A stretch of 64,000 nucleotides of DNA, taken from assembly GCF_028288205.1 (NCBI RefSeq), contig NZ_JAQBOD010000035.1:1-64000 (forward strand), written 5' to 3'. Each line of letters opens with the position of its first letter. Within the stretch, counting starts at the first letter, position 1. Positions 17,388 to 26,447 of this stretch are shown piece by piece. Under the pieces are notes generated by a model. The model had not been told where the DNA came from. It saw only the letters and a list, made by a program, of their open reading frames with translations, and made no database searches. A program made the translations under genes and the position numbers. This DNA comes from Mucilaginibacter sp. (lineage in GTDB: Bacteria; Bacteroidota; Bacteroidia; Sphingobacteriales; Sphingobacteriaceae).

Positions 17388-18110
17388 TTAATCGACTTTA
17401 GTAATTGATGAAACTCCCGATTTATCGTTATTAACGCTGGCTGGGTTGCCTTTATATTTTATTGATGATGCACCGCTGCTGCTTACGTTAAGCTCATGCA
17501 ATACATTGATCTCGTACTCACTTGCGCCTGATGATTCAATGTTATAATTGCCCACCACAAAATCAAATGCGTGGATTTTACCACCACCGCTTAAATTAAT
17601 ATTATGTGAGCTGGCTTGTCCCCTTAAAGTAACGTCTGTAGCGCCGCTGCCTTCGGTACTTACGTTAGCTGCATTAAGTTCCATATTTACTTTGGCAGTG
17701 CCTGACAGATCAAAATGAAAGTTTTTAGTAACTAATTTACCATCAGTCGATATTTCAACCGCGCCTGATGACTTTATCTCTTCTAAATTATGAACCCCAA
17801 TGGTAATAACCATTTCGCCCGCGTTACAAATATTTTTATTACCTGTTGATATATGTAATTTATTACCGCTAACGTTTGTCTTGATGTATTTCATCAGGTT
17901 ATCATCGGCAGATACACTTAAATTTAAAGTGCTATCCTGCTTCAATATTATTTTAAACAAGCCAGATATATCTATTTTGCTAAAATTGTTCACTTTACGT
18001 ATCTCAGAAACTACATGGCCAGAACCTTTTACACACCTGAATTTACATGATGACAGCCCCAATGTAAAGCCGGCAATAGCAATCAATATAAGTAAATAAG
18101 TTTTTTTCAT
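17388..18110 (-). CDS. GIN-domain (DUF2807) lipoprotein
   Basis: 240 residues. Lipoprotein signal ends GLSSC (Cys22). From about residue 45 the protein is a right-handed beta-helix-like GIN domain, with NFSKIDISGLFKII near the start, repeating ISG, SSGA and LSG turns, and a late SSSGASSIKYKG. This family is common in Bacteroidota and described as putative adhesin head domains; its function is not known. It stands divergent from the SusC/SusD pair across a 600-bp gap, and a second GIN protein lies beyond that pair. Confidence 0.85.
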   Translation of the reverse strand: MKKTYLLILIAIAGFTLGLSSCKFRCVKGSGHVVSEIRKVNNFSKIDISGLFKIILKQDSTLNLSVSADDNLMKYIKTNVSGNKLHISTGNKNICNAGEMVITIGVHNLEEIKSSGAVEISTDGKLVTKNFHFDLSGTAKVNMELNAANVSTEGSGATDVTLRGQASSHNINLSGGGKIHAFDFVVGNYNIESSGASEYEINVLHELNVSSSGASSIKYKGNPASVNNDKSGVSSITKVD

Positions 18111-18186
18111 GATATGAGTTTTATAATGAACGTTTATTTAAATATCTATTTTTTATTTAGACGACCAATATCCATATGAAGTTACA

Positions 18187-18334
18187 TAAAAAAAGAGGCT
18201 GTATCATAAATCATGGTCAGCCTCTTTTTGCGTATCAAGCCAATCTTATACATTCATCAGATATCCAACGATCAACCGCCCCACCGGCCTTTATTATTGG
18301 TGTTCGTATAGTTTATTGAGATTAATAAACTATA
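18187..18334 (-). ncRNA. Candidate small RNA or attenuated leader, about 148 nt
   Basis: On the minus strand a perfect TATATTTG box (18339-18346) is followed at once by a 12-bp perfect hairpin (GTATAGTTTATT / AATAAACTATAC, 18306-18335). About 75 nt of more GC-rich sequence follow, ending in a perfect 12-bp stem (AAAAAGAGGCTG at 18190-18201 / CAGCCTCTTTTT at 18218-18229) and seven U. No open frame of useful length was seen. It may be an independent small RNA or the 5' leader of the GIN lipoprotein gene, whose start codon is 75 bp beyond the terminator, in which case the terminator would be an attenuator. It is not matched to any known RNA family by me. Confidence 0.45.
18189..18229. terminator. 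Strong terminator hairpin, GAGGCTGTATCATAAA type
   Basis: Perfect 12-bp stem with A-rich 5' and T-rich 3' sides, so it can work in both directions. A relative is at 23474-23512 after susD. Confidence 0.75.
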
Positions 18335-18338
18335 CAAA

Positions 18339-18346
18339 CAAATATA
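18339..18346 (-). promoter_or_regulatory. -7 promoter box TATATTTG for the candidate small RNA
   Basis: Perfect TAnnTTTG match on the minus strand, four bases from the start of the 18306-18335 palindrome. The -33 region shows no clear TTG. Confidence 0.45.
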
Positions 18347-18425
18347 AAGGAGATGGTGGCTTATATTAAAATTTATTTTTATTAATTAATAACAAGAATA
18401 TTATAATATCCATATTGACAAAGAA

Positions 18426-18454
18426 GCCGGAAAATACCTCGCGTATTTTCCGGC
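18426..18454. other. Perfect 12-bp hairpin in the susC upstream gap
   Basis: GCCGGAAAATAC (18426-18437) and GTATTTTCCGGC (18443-18454) flank a 5-nt loop. It has no U-tract in either direction, so it could be a protein-binding palindrome or a repeat. Confidence 0.6.
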
Positions 18455-18710
18455 CATAATTAACTGTTAACTGTCTTATTATTAGTCGATAATTAATAAC
18501 GCAACATTAATCTATAAACGGCTAAAAAGTATAAATGTTTCAATTTTCATTGCATATTATTCTTAGTGGTTAATTAACTATTTTATAATTGACATAAATA
18601 TGTAAATATGTGAAATTAAATTTCTTAGAATGAAACATTTAGTTGAGTTAATTGATTAAATTTAATATATCATTAATATATTATTATCAATTAACTAATC
18701 TAACTCCTAT
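18455..18710 (+). promoter_or_regulatory. AT-rich leader/promoter region of susC
   Basis: About 255 bp, very AT-rich, no ORF. A 10-bp inverted repeat GTTAATTGAT (18647-18656) / ATCAATTAAC (18686-18695) lies directly before the susC ATG at 18711, so it would be in the mRNA leader. No perfect TAnnTTTG was found. Confidence 0.4.
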
Positions 18711-21700
18711 ATGAAAAGGGTTTTACTATTAAACTTGTGCATTTTAGTATTAGCAGTTCCTCGGCTATATGCACAAAATCATACCGTAACCGGGACAGTT
18801 ACGGCTAAGGATGATGGCATGCCATTAATTGGTGTATCGGTAGTGGTCAAAGGAACTACCATTGGGACACAAACAGACGTACAGGGCAAATATTCACTAA
18901 ATGTGCCCAATGATGCTATATTAGCATTTAGTTCTATAGGCTATATCAGGCAGGAACTTCCGGCGACAGGCAGTGTGGTTAACGTAACTTTAACTCCTTC
19001 AAGTTTAGAACTTGGTGAAGTTGTTGTTACCGGTGCGTTAGGAATAACCCGAACCCGAAATCAACAAAGCTATGCCGCGCAGGAGGTAACGGGAGAGGAA
19101 GTGAGTAAACAGCGTTCGGCCAATTTTATTGATGGCTTATCCGGCAAAGTAGCCGGCCTGGAAATCCGCCAAAATAATACGTTGGGGGGGTCAACCAATG
19201 TGGTGCTTCGTGGTACCAAATCAATAACAGGTAATAACCAGGCTGTTTTTGTAATTGACGGGGTGCCTGTCGGTAACGCAAATACGAATACCAGTATTCA
19301 GCAAACCGGCAGTGATGGGTTAAGCCGGCAGGATTCAGGTAACGGCGGATATGACTACGGCAGCCCGGCTTCGGATATTAATCCGGATGATATTGAAAGT
19401 GTAACGGTTTTAAAAGGTGCAGGAGCATCGGCTTTATACGGTTCGCGTGGCAGTAACGGAGTGATCTTAATCACAACAAAAAAAGCCAAAAAGGGCTTGG
19501 GTATTGTTGTCAACTCAACTGTAAGTGTAGGATCAATAGATAAATCTACGCTCCCTAAATATCAACGGCAGTACGGAGCAGGTTATGCACAATATTTCAA
19601 TACCGGGAATGTTTTTGGTAACCCTAATGCCCAGGTTGCGCCAACCGGCGACGATGCTTCAAACGGCACCGCATTTGATCCAAATTTGATGATTTATCAA
19701 TGGGACGCCTTTGATCCTACATCACCAAATTATGGCAAGGCAACACCGTGGGTTGCCGCCAAAAATGACCCCTCTACATTTTTTTTGAAACCGGTTTCTA
19801 CTATTCAAAGCATAATGATCACCAATGGGGGTGATAATGGCACATTCAAACTGGGCTATACAAAAAGCATTGAAAACGGTATTATACCCAATAATAAGCT
19901 GAATAAAAATTTAGTGGATTTTGCCGCAACCTATAATATCACCCCTAAATTAACCTTGGGTGCTAATATAAATTTTTATAATACAAACGGTACCGGCAGA
20001 GGCGGAACAGGTTATGATGGCACTAACTCTGACAACCGTAACGTAATGGCTGGTTTCAGGCAGTGGTGGCAAACAAACGTAGACGTTCAGGAGCTAAAGG
20101 CAGCTTATGACAGAACGCATCAAAACGTAACCTGGAATATGGCCGACCCTATTAACGGCAACACAAACCCGGCTTTTTGGAACAATCCTTATTGGGTAGT
20201 TAACCATAATTACGAAACCGATACCCGTAACAGGTATTTAGGTAATATAAATTTGAATTATAAGCCTACTACCTGGTTAACCATTACCGGCAGAGTATCA
20301 TTAGATACTTACTCAGAACTTGATGAGGAACGATACGATGTTGGCAGTATAGGGGTTCCTTATTATTCAAGGTTTAACCATAATTATGCTGAGACAAATT
20401 TTGATTTGTTGGCCAATGTAAATAAAGACATTACAAAAGATCTTAATTTAAAAGCGTTATTAGGTACCAATATCAGGAAGGCTAAAGACAATAGTGTTAA
20501 CGCCTCCACCAACGGTGGATTGATAATTCCCGGATTATATTCGCTATCCAATACCTTAAATTCACCGTTATCTCCAATTGAGATCGATTCAAGAAAAGAG
20601 GTTGACGGTATTTTTGCAGGAGCCACGCTTACCTGGAAAAACATGATAACTGCTGACGGAACTATAAGGAGAGATAAATCATCAACCTTGCCCAAAGCAA
20701 ATAATACCTATTATTACCCTTCGGTATCAGTTGGTTTTATTTTTTCAGAACTGTTAAAAAAATATGAATGGCTATCCTACGGAAAAATAAGGGCCAATTA
20801 CGCACAGGTAGGTAGTGATGCACCATTATATAGCGTTAATGACACTTATACAATTGTTCCGCCATTTGGCGCTAATCCGCAAACAGTTTTGAGTACAACT
20901 AAAAATAACCCTGATTTAAAGCCAGAACAAACAAAAAGCAAGGAAATTGGATTAGAATTAGCTTTTTTCAAAAACCGACTGGGATTTGACGGAAGCTATT
21001 ACAGCACCAATACATTTAATGAAATATTGCCCGTTAATGTTTCAGGAGCAACAGGTTATAGTTTTAAATTTTTAAATGCGGGTTCTGTACAAAACAAGGG
21101 TATTGAACTTTCTTTAAATGGTTCACCTATAGTAACCAATAGCTTTAGCTGGAAAATTACATTAAATTTTACCGCTGCTAAAAATAAGGTAACTTCATTA
21201 TATACAGACGCTACTGGCAAGCAAGCCAGCAATTTGCAATTGGCCACTTTCCAGAATGGTGAGACGTTGAATGCTCCACTGGGTGAGCCCTTTGGTACTT
21301 TAAGAGGAACTGATTATGTATATAATGCCAGTGGCCAAAAGATTGTAGGTGCTGATGGGCAATATGAAATATCGCCAAACTCAAACAACAATATAGGCAA
21401 CATCAACCCCAATTGGACCGGCGGTATAAACAACAACTTTACGTATAAGAATTTCACTTTGAGCTTTTTAATTGATATCCGGCACGGCGGTTCATTATTC
21501 TCGAATGACCTGGCTTATGGATTGGCTGATGGCATTTATCCGTTAACCGCTTACACAAATGACCTGGGAAATCCAGTTCGAAATACTTTGGCTAATGGCG
21601 GTGGTTTTATACGCCCCGGTGTTTTAGAAAATGGACAGCCCAATAACATTAGGGTAACCGCTTATAACTACGGTGATTTTGGTGACGGCTCTGGTATATT

Positions 21701-21971
21701 ACCACTAAAAGCATTTGTATACGATGCTAGCTACGTGAAGTTACGAGAAGCCATTATCGGCTATACATTGCCGAAAACTGCCTTGAATAAACTGGGCCCT
21801 GTTAAAGAGGTTACTTTTCAGCTTATTGGCAGGAATTTATGGATAATTCATAAAAACCTACCTTATGCCGATCCTGAAGATGGATTATCTTCCGGTAACC
21901 TGCAGGGGATACAAGAAGGTGCTTACCCAACAGTACGCACTATAGCATTTAATTTAAAAGTACGTTTCTAA
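18711..21971 (+). CDS. SusC/RagA-type TonB-dependent outer membrane transporter
   Basis: 1086 residues. Signal peptide 1-21 (ending RLYAQ). Residues about 25-105 form the carboxypeptidase-like regulatory domain (VTGTVTAKDDGMPLIGVSV). The plug domain follows, about 110-240, with VVVTGALG, GLEIRQNNTLGG, VFVIDGVPVGN and LYGSRGSNGVILITTKK. The remaining 850 residues are the 22-strand barrel, ending in YPTVRTIAFNLKVRF with a terminal aromatic residue. With SusD it takes up oligosaccharides or peptides across the outer membrane, powered by TonB. No glycoside hydrolase, ECF sigma or anti-sigma gene lies nearby, so the substrate is open. Confidence 0.95.
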   Translation: MKRVLLLNLCILVLAVPRLYAQNHTVTGTVTAKDDGMPLIGVSVVVKGTTIGTQTDVQGKYSLNVPNDAILAFSSIGYIRQELPATGSVVNVTLTPSSLELGEVVVTGALGITRTRNQQSYAAQEVTGEEVSKQRSANFIDGLSGKVAGLEIRQNNTLGGSTNVVLRGTKSITGNNQAVFVIDGVPVGNANTNTSIQQTGSDGLSRQDSGNGGYDYGSPASDINPDDIESVTVLKGAGASALYGSRGSNGVILITTKKAKKGLGIVVNSTVSVGSIDKSTLPKYQRQYGAGYAQYFNTGNVFGNPNAQVAPTGDDASNGTAFDPNLMIYQWDAFDPTSPNYGKATPWVAAKNDPSTFFLKPVSTIQSIMITNGGDNGTFKLGYTKSIENGIIPNNKLNKNLVDFAATYNITPKLTLGANINFYNTNGTGRGGTGYDGTNSDNRNVMAGFRQWWQTNVDVQELKAAYDRTHQNVTWNMADPINGNTNPAFWNNPYWVVNHNYETDTRNRYLGNINLNYKPTTWLTITGRVSLDTYSELDEERYDVGSIGVPYYSRFNHNYAETNFDLLANVNKDITKDLNLKALLGTNIRKAKDNSVNASTNGGLIIPGLYSLSNTLNSPLSPIEIDSRKEVDGIFAGATLTWKNMITADGTIRRDKSSTLPKANNTYYYPSVSVGFIFSELLKKYEWLSYGKIRANYAQVGSDAPLYSVNDTYTIVPPFGANPQTVLSTTKNNPDLKPEQTKSKEIGLELAFFKNRLGFDGSYYSTNTFNEILPVNVSGATGYSFKFLNAGSVQNKGIELSLNGSPIVTNSFSWKITLNFTAAKNKVTSLYTDATGKQASNLQLATFQNGETLNAPLGEPFGTLRGTDYVYNASGQKIVGADGQYEISPNSNNNIGNINPNWTGGINNNFTYKNFTLSFLIDIRHGGSLFSNDLAYGLADGIYPLTAYTNDLGNPVRNTLANGGGFIRPGVLENGQPNNIRVTAYNYGDFGDGSGILPLKAFVYDASYVKLREAIIGYTLPKTALNKLGPVKEVTFQLIGRNLWIIHKNLPYADPEDGLSSGNLQGIQEGAYPTVRTIAFNLKVRF

Positions 21972-21982
21972 TCAAAGCAGTT

Positions 21983-23455
21983 ATGAAAAAGATAGCATTA
22001 ATTTTTGTACTCGTATCGATATTACCGGCCTGTACAAAAGATCTGACCAAACTGAACGTCGATCCTAAAAACCCATCAGTCGTACCATCATATAGCTTAT
22101 TTACTAACGCTGAAAGGGCGTTAACTAATACGGTAACCTCATCAAGCGTGAACTTAAATATTTTTCGTTTAATTGAACAGCAATTTACCGAAACTACCTA
22201 TTTAAATGAAACGCAATATCAGCTCACTTTCCGTAACCAGCCAGATGCTATGTGGACCGCCCTGTATAGTGGCGCTTTGGGAAATTTCCAACAGGCAAAA
22301 ACATTTATGGCAAAGGATGTTACTGATCCTGGCAAACAAAAAAACGATATTGCTATTACAGATATTCTGCAGGTTTACACTTATTACTACCTGATAACAA
22401 CCTTTGGAAATGTACCTTATTCAGAAGCGTTGGATATAAACCAACCATTTCCAAAGTACGATGATGCAAAAACCGCTTACTATAATTTATTAACCCGGCT
22501 GGATGCTGATATTGCGGCATTGGATGTAGGGTCAGGTAGCCTGGGAAGCGCCGATGTAATTTATAATGGTGATCCTGCGAGCTGGAAGAAATTTGCCAAT
22601 ACGCTCAAACTAAAAATGGGTATCACTATATCTGATTTTGATAATACAAAGGCAAAAGCTACTGTTGAATCAGCCGTTACTTCGGGGGTATTTACTTCAA
22701 ATAGTGATAATGCACTGTTTCAATATGTTGCCACGCCGCCAAATACCAACCCCGTTTGGGTTGATTTGGTACAAAGTCAAAGGCACGATTTTGTAGGCAC
22801 CAGCCAATTCATTACCCTCTTAAATCCTGGTACTCCCGCCCAAGACCCGAGGCTGCCTTACTATTTTGCTCAAAACTCGCAAGGGGTATATGTGGGTGCC
22901 AGTAATGGCTCAGGTAATGGAGGTCTTGTTTATAGCCAGTATTCATTACCTTCAGGCCCGCTAATTACACCAGGATCAATTGGAAAAGTAACCAATCCGG
23001 ATTTTCCGGGTTTATTATTAGACTATGCCGAAACGGAATTTAACCTGGCAGAGGCTGTACAACGAGGTTATAGCGTTGGCGGCACCGTTCAGTCGCATTA
23101 CAATGCCGGCGTAACTGCTTCAGTAGCTTATTGGACAGGATCAGCAACTGCCGCTGCTGCTTATCTGCTGTTACCTAATGTTGCTTTTGCCACTGCCCCA
23201 GGCACAACTCCACTCCAAAAAATTGCCGGCCAGGAATATTTGGCACTATATAACAGGGGATGGGATGCCTGGATAGTAAACAGGAGGCTTGATTACCCCG
23301 CATTGGTTCCGCCGCCTAATGCATTTAGCGCATTTCCGGTTAGGTTCACCTATCCTATCAGCGAACAAAATGTAAATGTTGTGAATTACAACCAGGCCGC
23401 TACCGCAATAGGTGGAGACTTGGTGACAACCAAGCTTTTCTTTGATGTATTTTAA
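21983..23455 (+). CDS. SusD/RagB-family outer membrane lipoprotein (SusD-like_2 type)
   Basis: 490 residues, starting 11 bp after susC, certainly the same operon. Lipobox SILPAC with Cys17. The helical TPR-rich body has features of the PF12771-like branch: LNVDPKNPS near the start, DAMWTALYSGALGNF, YTYYYLITTFGNVPY, WKKFANTLKLKM and a late EYLALYNRGWDAWIVNRRL. It forms the surface lid that captures substrate above the SusC barrel. This branch is often linked to peptide or unknown substrates rather than starch (family knowledge, not decisive). Confidence 0.93.
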   Translation: MKKIALIFVLVSILPACTKDLTKLNVDPKNPSVVPSYSLFTNAERALTNTVTSSSVNLNIFRLIEQQFTETTYLNETQYQLTFRNQPDAMWTALYSGALGNFQQAKTFMAKDVTDPGKQKNDIAITDILQVYTYYYLITTFGNVPYSEALDINQPFPKYDDAKTAYYNLLTRLDADIAALDVGSGSLGSADVIYNGDPASWKKFANTLKLKMGITISDFDNTKAKATVESAVTSGVFTSNSDNALFQYVATPPNTNPVWVDLVQSQRHDFVGTSQFITLLNPGTPAQDPRLPYYFAQNSQGVYVGASNGSGNGGLVYSQYSLPSGPLITPGSIGKVTNPDFPGLLLDYAETEFNLAEAVQRGYSVGGTVQSHYNAGVTASVAYWTGSATAAAAYLLLPNVAFATAPGTTPLQKIAGQEYLALYNRGWDAWIVNRRLDYPALVPPPNAFSAFPVRFTYPISEQNVNVVNYNQAATAIGGDLVTTKLFFDVF

Positions 23456-23473
23456 CTATTTGAAAGTTAAAAC

Positions 23474-23512
23474 AAGAGGCCGTATCATAAAACAAATGAT
23501 GCGGCCTTTTTT
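23474..23512 (+). terminator. Terminator of the susCD operon, GAGGCCGTATCATAAA type
   Basis: AGGCCG and ATCAT on the left pair with ATGAT and CGGCCT on the right around AAAACAA, followed by TTTTTT. The left half shares GAGGC(T/C)GTATCATAAA with 18195-18210 in the same orientation. Confidence 0.75.
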
Positions 23513-23547
23513 AAAATATAATGAACTTTTGCAAAAGTGCGTGCTGA

Positions 23548-24159
23548 TTACAGGCTTGCCATGTCATCAGCTGCCGTTGGACGGGCAGCATATTTGGTTG
23601 TTAATTTTTCGATGCGGTTAACTGCTGTTAAGTCGGTTTTATTTACAGTTGATGATTGGCTGTAGTTTAATTCGTAATCATTTACTGTTCCGCTTAAATC
23701 AGCTTTTGCACGGTCATTTACTGTGATGTTAGCAGCAAAAGCATTTAACTTTAATTGTGCAGAAGCATTGTTGTTTAACTTAACATCCAACGCAACGGTT
23801 GAAAATGTTCCGTATGATTTAACAGCAGCATTATCATTTACAGTAATTGAACGCAGATCGCTAACGGTAACTAATACTACCAATTTATCTGCAGTGTATG
23901 ATGATATACGCAATACACCTTCTTTGTCTTGTACTAATGCATTTTGTGCATAGTAGTTGTCATAAACTTTCACCTGGTCCTTATCGCCATTAGTGATATA
24001 AACTTCAACATTACCTGATACTTCTATTTTGTTAATGTTGCTTGATGTTGCTACTACAACGGCTTCGTTATTGTTGTTGTTTACAGAAGCATAGGTTAAA
24101 CTTGTTGTGCTTAATACAATGGCTACCATTGTGATAAGACTTATAATTCTTGTTTTCAT
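23548..24159 (-). CDS. Secreted GIN-like (DUF2807-type) protein
   Basis: 203 residues from the ATG at 24157-24159. A longer frame to 24261 is rejected because the signal peptide begins at this Met (MKTRIISLITMVAIVLSTTS, cleaved near TYA-SV). The mature part is a repetitive beta structure: KIEVSGNVEVYITNG, then LRSITVNDNAAV and similar V-N-D-x-A turns that replace the SSGA turns of the lipoprotein at 17388. It ends ADDMASL. Likely periplasmic or exported; role unknown. It converges on susD, sharing the 90-bp gap with the operon terminator. Confidence 0.8.
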   Translation of the reverse strand: MKTRIISLITMVAIVLSTTSLTYASVNNNNNEAVVVATSSNINKIEVSGNVEVYITNGDKDQVKVYDNYYAQNALVQDKEGVLRISSYTADKLVVLVTVSDLRSITVNDNAAVKSYGTFSTVALDVKLNNNASAQLKLNAFAANITVNDRAKADLSGTVNDYELNYSQSSTVNKTDLTAVNRIEKLTTKYAARPTAADDMASL

Positions 24160-24377
24160 TTTATTAAGTATTTGTGTGATTAACTTTTTTATTATTTTAA
24201 ATACATCAATAAGACGATACCAATTACTAAAGGTTACAGCGAGATAGTGTAAAAACGACACAATGCCTGTTTTACTCGGTGAACTACCTGTATGTGTCGG
24301 TGAAAACCCAATAAAAATTAAAGTGCTATGACACGCAAAACGAGATAAATGGAAGTTTTTATAGTCTAAGTGACGTT

Positions 24378-26270
24378 TTACAGGTAATACTTTTCGCCGT
24401 TAAATTTTATTTTACCGGCATCAAGCAGCAGGCGGATGGTATTGAGCCGCTCTTTTTCTATACCGTTTTTAATGGAAGTGACCAATGAGTCAATATCCAG
24501 CGGCGAATTGCTTAGCAATTCGGCTATTTCATTAGTGATATCATCAAATACTTCAGACGCGTTGAGTTTGCGCTTTTCTTCCAGGCATACATCACAAATA
24601 CCGCACTTGTCACTATTGGGTTCGTCAAAATAAGCCAGCAGCAATTGGCTACGGCATTTTTTATGGGCGCAATAAGCAAACACTGCTTCCATTTTTTTAA
24701 GATAGGTAGCTTTTCGTTGTTCAATGTATTGCTTGTTAATATATACATTGTTGGGGTGCTGCCTTGATTTTAAATAAGTAACCTGCGGCTGATCGTTTTG
24801 GGGAAGATAGCTCAGCACATTATATTCTTGTAACTGTTTTAAACCTTCTATTACCTGTTGCACGCTCATATTGGCGCGTCGCGCTATATCAAATTCCTTT
24901 AGCCGAACGTAATTTTCAAAAGCTCCACCGTATGATCGTAACAGCGTTTTAATAAAAGCATCCCAGCCCTGGTTCTGTATCTGGAAATTATATAACTGCT
25001 CATTTAACACCTCAAATCTAAAACGCGATGGCAAAAACACACTTTCATTGAATGCCAGGTATTCGTCTTGCTCTAAAAACTTTAACGCATTTAAGGTTTT
25101 AATAACATCCAGTTTGTATTGCGCGCAAAAACCACCCAGGTCAAGATCAAAACTTATGCCCGCCCCCGCACCGTAAGCCACGTGGTAATAGTTGGATAAA
25201 CAATGATAAACCAGCTTTATCTCATCCACTGTCGGAAAGCTTAACTCAAATATCTTATGCTGCCGTGCCCTGTCGGCATTATTATATAGTAAAACCGCAT
25301 AAGCTTTTTTTTCATCGCGCCCTGCCCTGCCGGCTTCCTGGTAATAGGCCTCCAGGCTTTCGGGCACATCTTTATGTATTACAAAGCGCACATCCGGTTT
25401 ATCAATACCCATCCCGAAGGCATTGGTAGCTACAATAATTCTTGTTTTATTATTTTTCCAGCTCTCCTGTTTTTTCGAGCGTTCATCAGGCGTTAGGCCC
25501 GCATGATAGTAATCAGCCTTAATTCCGTTATCATTATAAAACTTAGCTATTTCTGCACATTCGCGCCTGCTGCGCACATATATAATACCACTGCCCTTTA
25601 CACCGGTGGCAACATCCAGCATTTTGCGGAACTTATTCTCTTCGTACTGTACCACATAGCTGATATTTTTACGCTCAAAGCTTTTTTGAAAGACGATGCC
25701 TTTTTTAAACTGTAGCTTTTCCTGTATATCAATCCTAACTTCGGCAGTTGCCGTAGCAGTAAGTGCCAGTACAGTCACATCCGGATGCAACTCACGCAAA
25801 TCAGCGATATGTAGATATGATGGCCTGAAATCATATCCCCATTGCGATATACAATGCGCCTCATCAACCGCGATCAGGTTTACCTTCATGTATTTGATAC
25901 GCTCGCGCACCAACTCAGACAATAATCGCTCGGGAGATAAGTATAAAAACTTAACCGTGCCATAAATACAATTATCCAGCGCTATATCAACCTCGCGCTT
26001 GCTCATGCCCGATACTATGGCAACAGCTTCAATGCCTTTTTCCTTTAAATTCTCTACCTGGTCTTTCATCAAAGCGATGAGCGGTGATACTACAATACAT
26101 ATCCCCTCTTTAGCCATAGCCGGCACCTGAAAGCAAACAGACTTACCTCCGCCCGTAGGCAGCAGCGCCAAAGTATCATGCCCCAACAATACAGACTGGA
26201 TGATATCCTCTTGCATTGGACGAAAGGCATCATGGTTCCAGTAAGTTTTTAGTATTTCCTGTATCGTCAT
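24378..26270 (-). CDS. recQ: ATP-dependent DNA helicase RecQ, short form without HRDC
   Basis: 630 residues from the ATG at 26268-26270; a longer frame to 26339 comes from an intergenic word repeat and is rejected. Helicase motifs: LLPTGGGKS (Walker A, Lys43), TATATAEV, VDEAHCISQWG (DEAH) with the aromatic-rich loop, NAFGMGIDKPDVR and QEAGRAGRDE. The RQC region has a zinc site with a late CGICDVC. The C-terminus ends after a short helical segment (DIDSLVTSIKNG) with no HRDC domain. It unwinds DNA 3'-5' in recombination and fork repair. Monocistronic. Confidence 0.93.
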   Translation of the reverse strand: MTIQEILKTYWNHDAFRPMQEDIIQSVLLGHDTLALLPTGGGKSVCFQVPAMAKEGICIVVSPLIALMKDQVENLKEKGIEAVAIVSGMSKREVDIALDNCIYGTVKFLYLSPERLLSELVRERIKYMKVNLIAVDEAHCISQWGYDFRPSYLHIADLRELHPDVTVLALTATATAEVRIDIQEKLQFKKGIVFQKSFERKNISYVVQYEENKFRKMLDVATGVKGSGIIYVRSRRECAEIAKFYNDNGIKADYYHAGLTPDERSKKQESWKNNKTRIIVATNAFGMGIDKPDVRFVIHKDVPESLEAYYQEAGRAGRDEKKAYAVLLYNNADRARQHKIFELSFPTVDEIKLVYHCLSNYYHVAYGAGAGISFDLDLGGFCAQYKLDVIKTLNALKFLEQDEYLAFNESVFLPSRFRFEVLNEQLYNFQIQNQGWDAFIKTLLRSYGGAFENYVRLKEFDIARRANMSVQQVIEGLKQLQEYNVLSYLPQNDQPQVTYLKSRQHPNNVYINKQYIEQRKATYLKKMEAVFAYCAHKKCRSQLLLAYFDEPNSDKCGICDVCLEEKRKLNASEVFDDITNEIAELLSNSPLDIDSLVTSIKNGIEKERLNTIRLLLDAGKIKFNGEKYYL

Positions 26271-26304
26271 TGTTATGAGAGTCTCAAAACTATTAAAATT
26301 AACA

Positions 26305-26395
26305 TGATTTATCGATTTGATTAGGATTTTATGGATCAAAGTATTATCTGAAAATTATATAAATCTTAAAATCCATAAAATCTTTAAATCGTGTT
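26305..26395. repeat. Intergenic word-repeat palindrome upstream of recQ
   Basis: GATTAGGATTTTATGGAT (about 26318-26335) pairs with ATCCATAAAATC (26371-26382). Further outward words ATTTATCGATTT and CTTTAAATCGTG also pair loosely. It fills the gap between divergent recQ and the amidohydrolase gene. Confidence 0.55.
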
Positions 26396-26447
26396 CAGAT
26401 TAAAATGCAGCAATAGTTTTATCTTAGCGCCTATAAAGTATTAATTG

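Noticed and set aside
18213-18311. Short ORF of about 32 codons over the candidate small RNA
   Set aside because: Opposite strand to the predicted transcript, overlaps its hairpins, and has no supporting start region.
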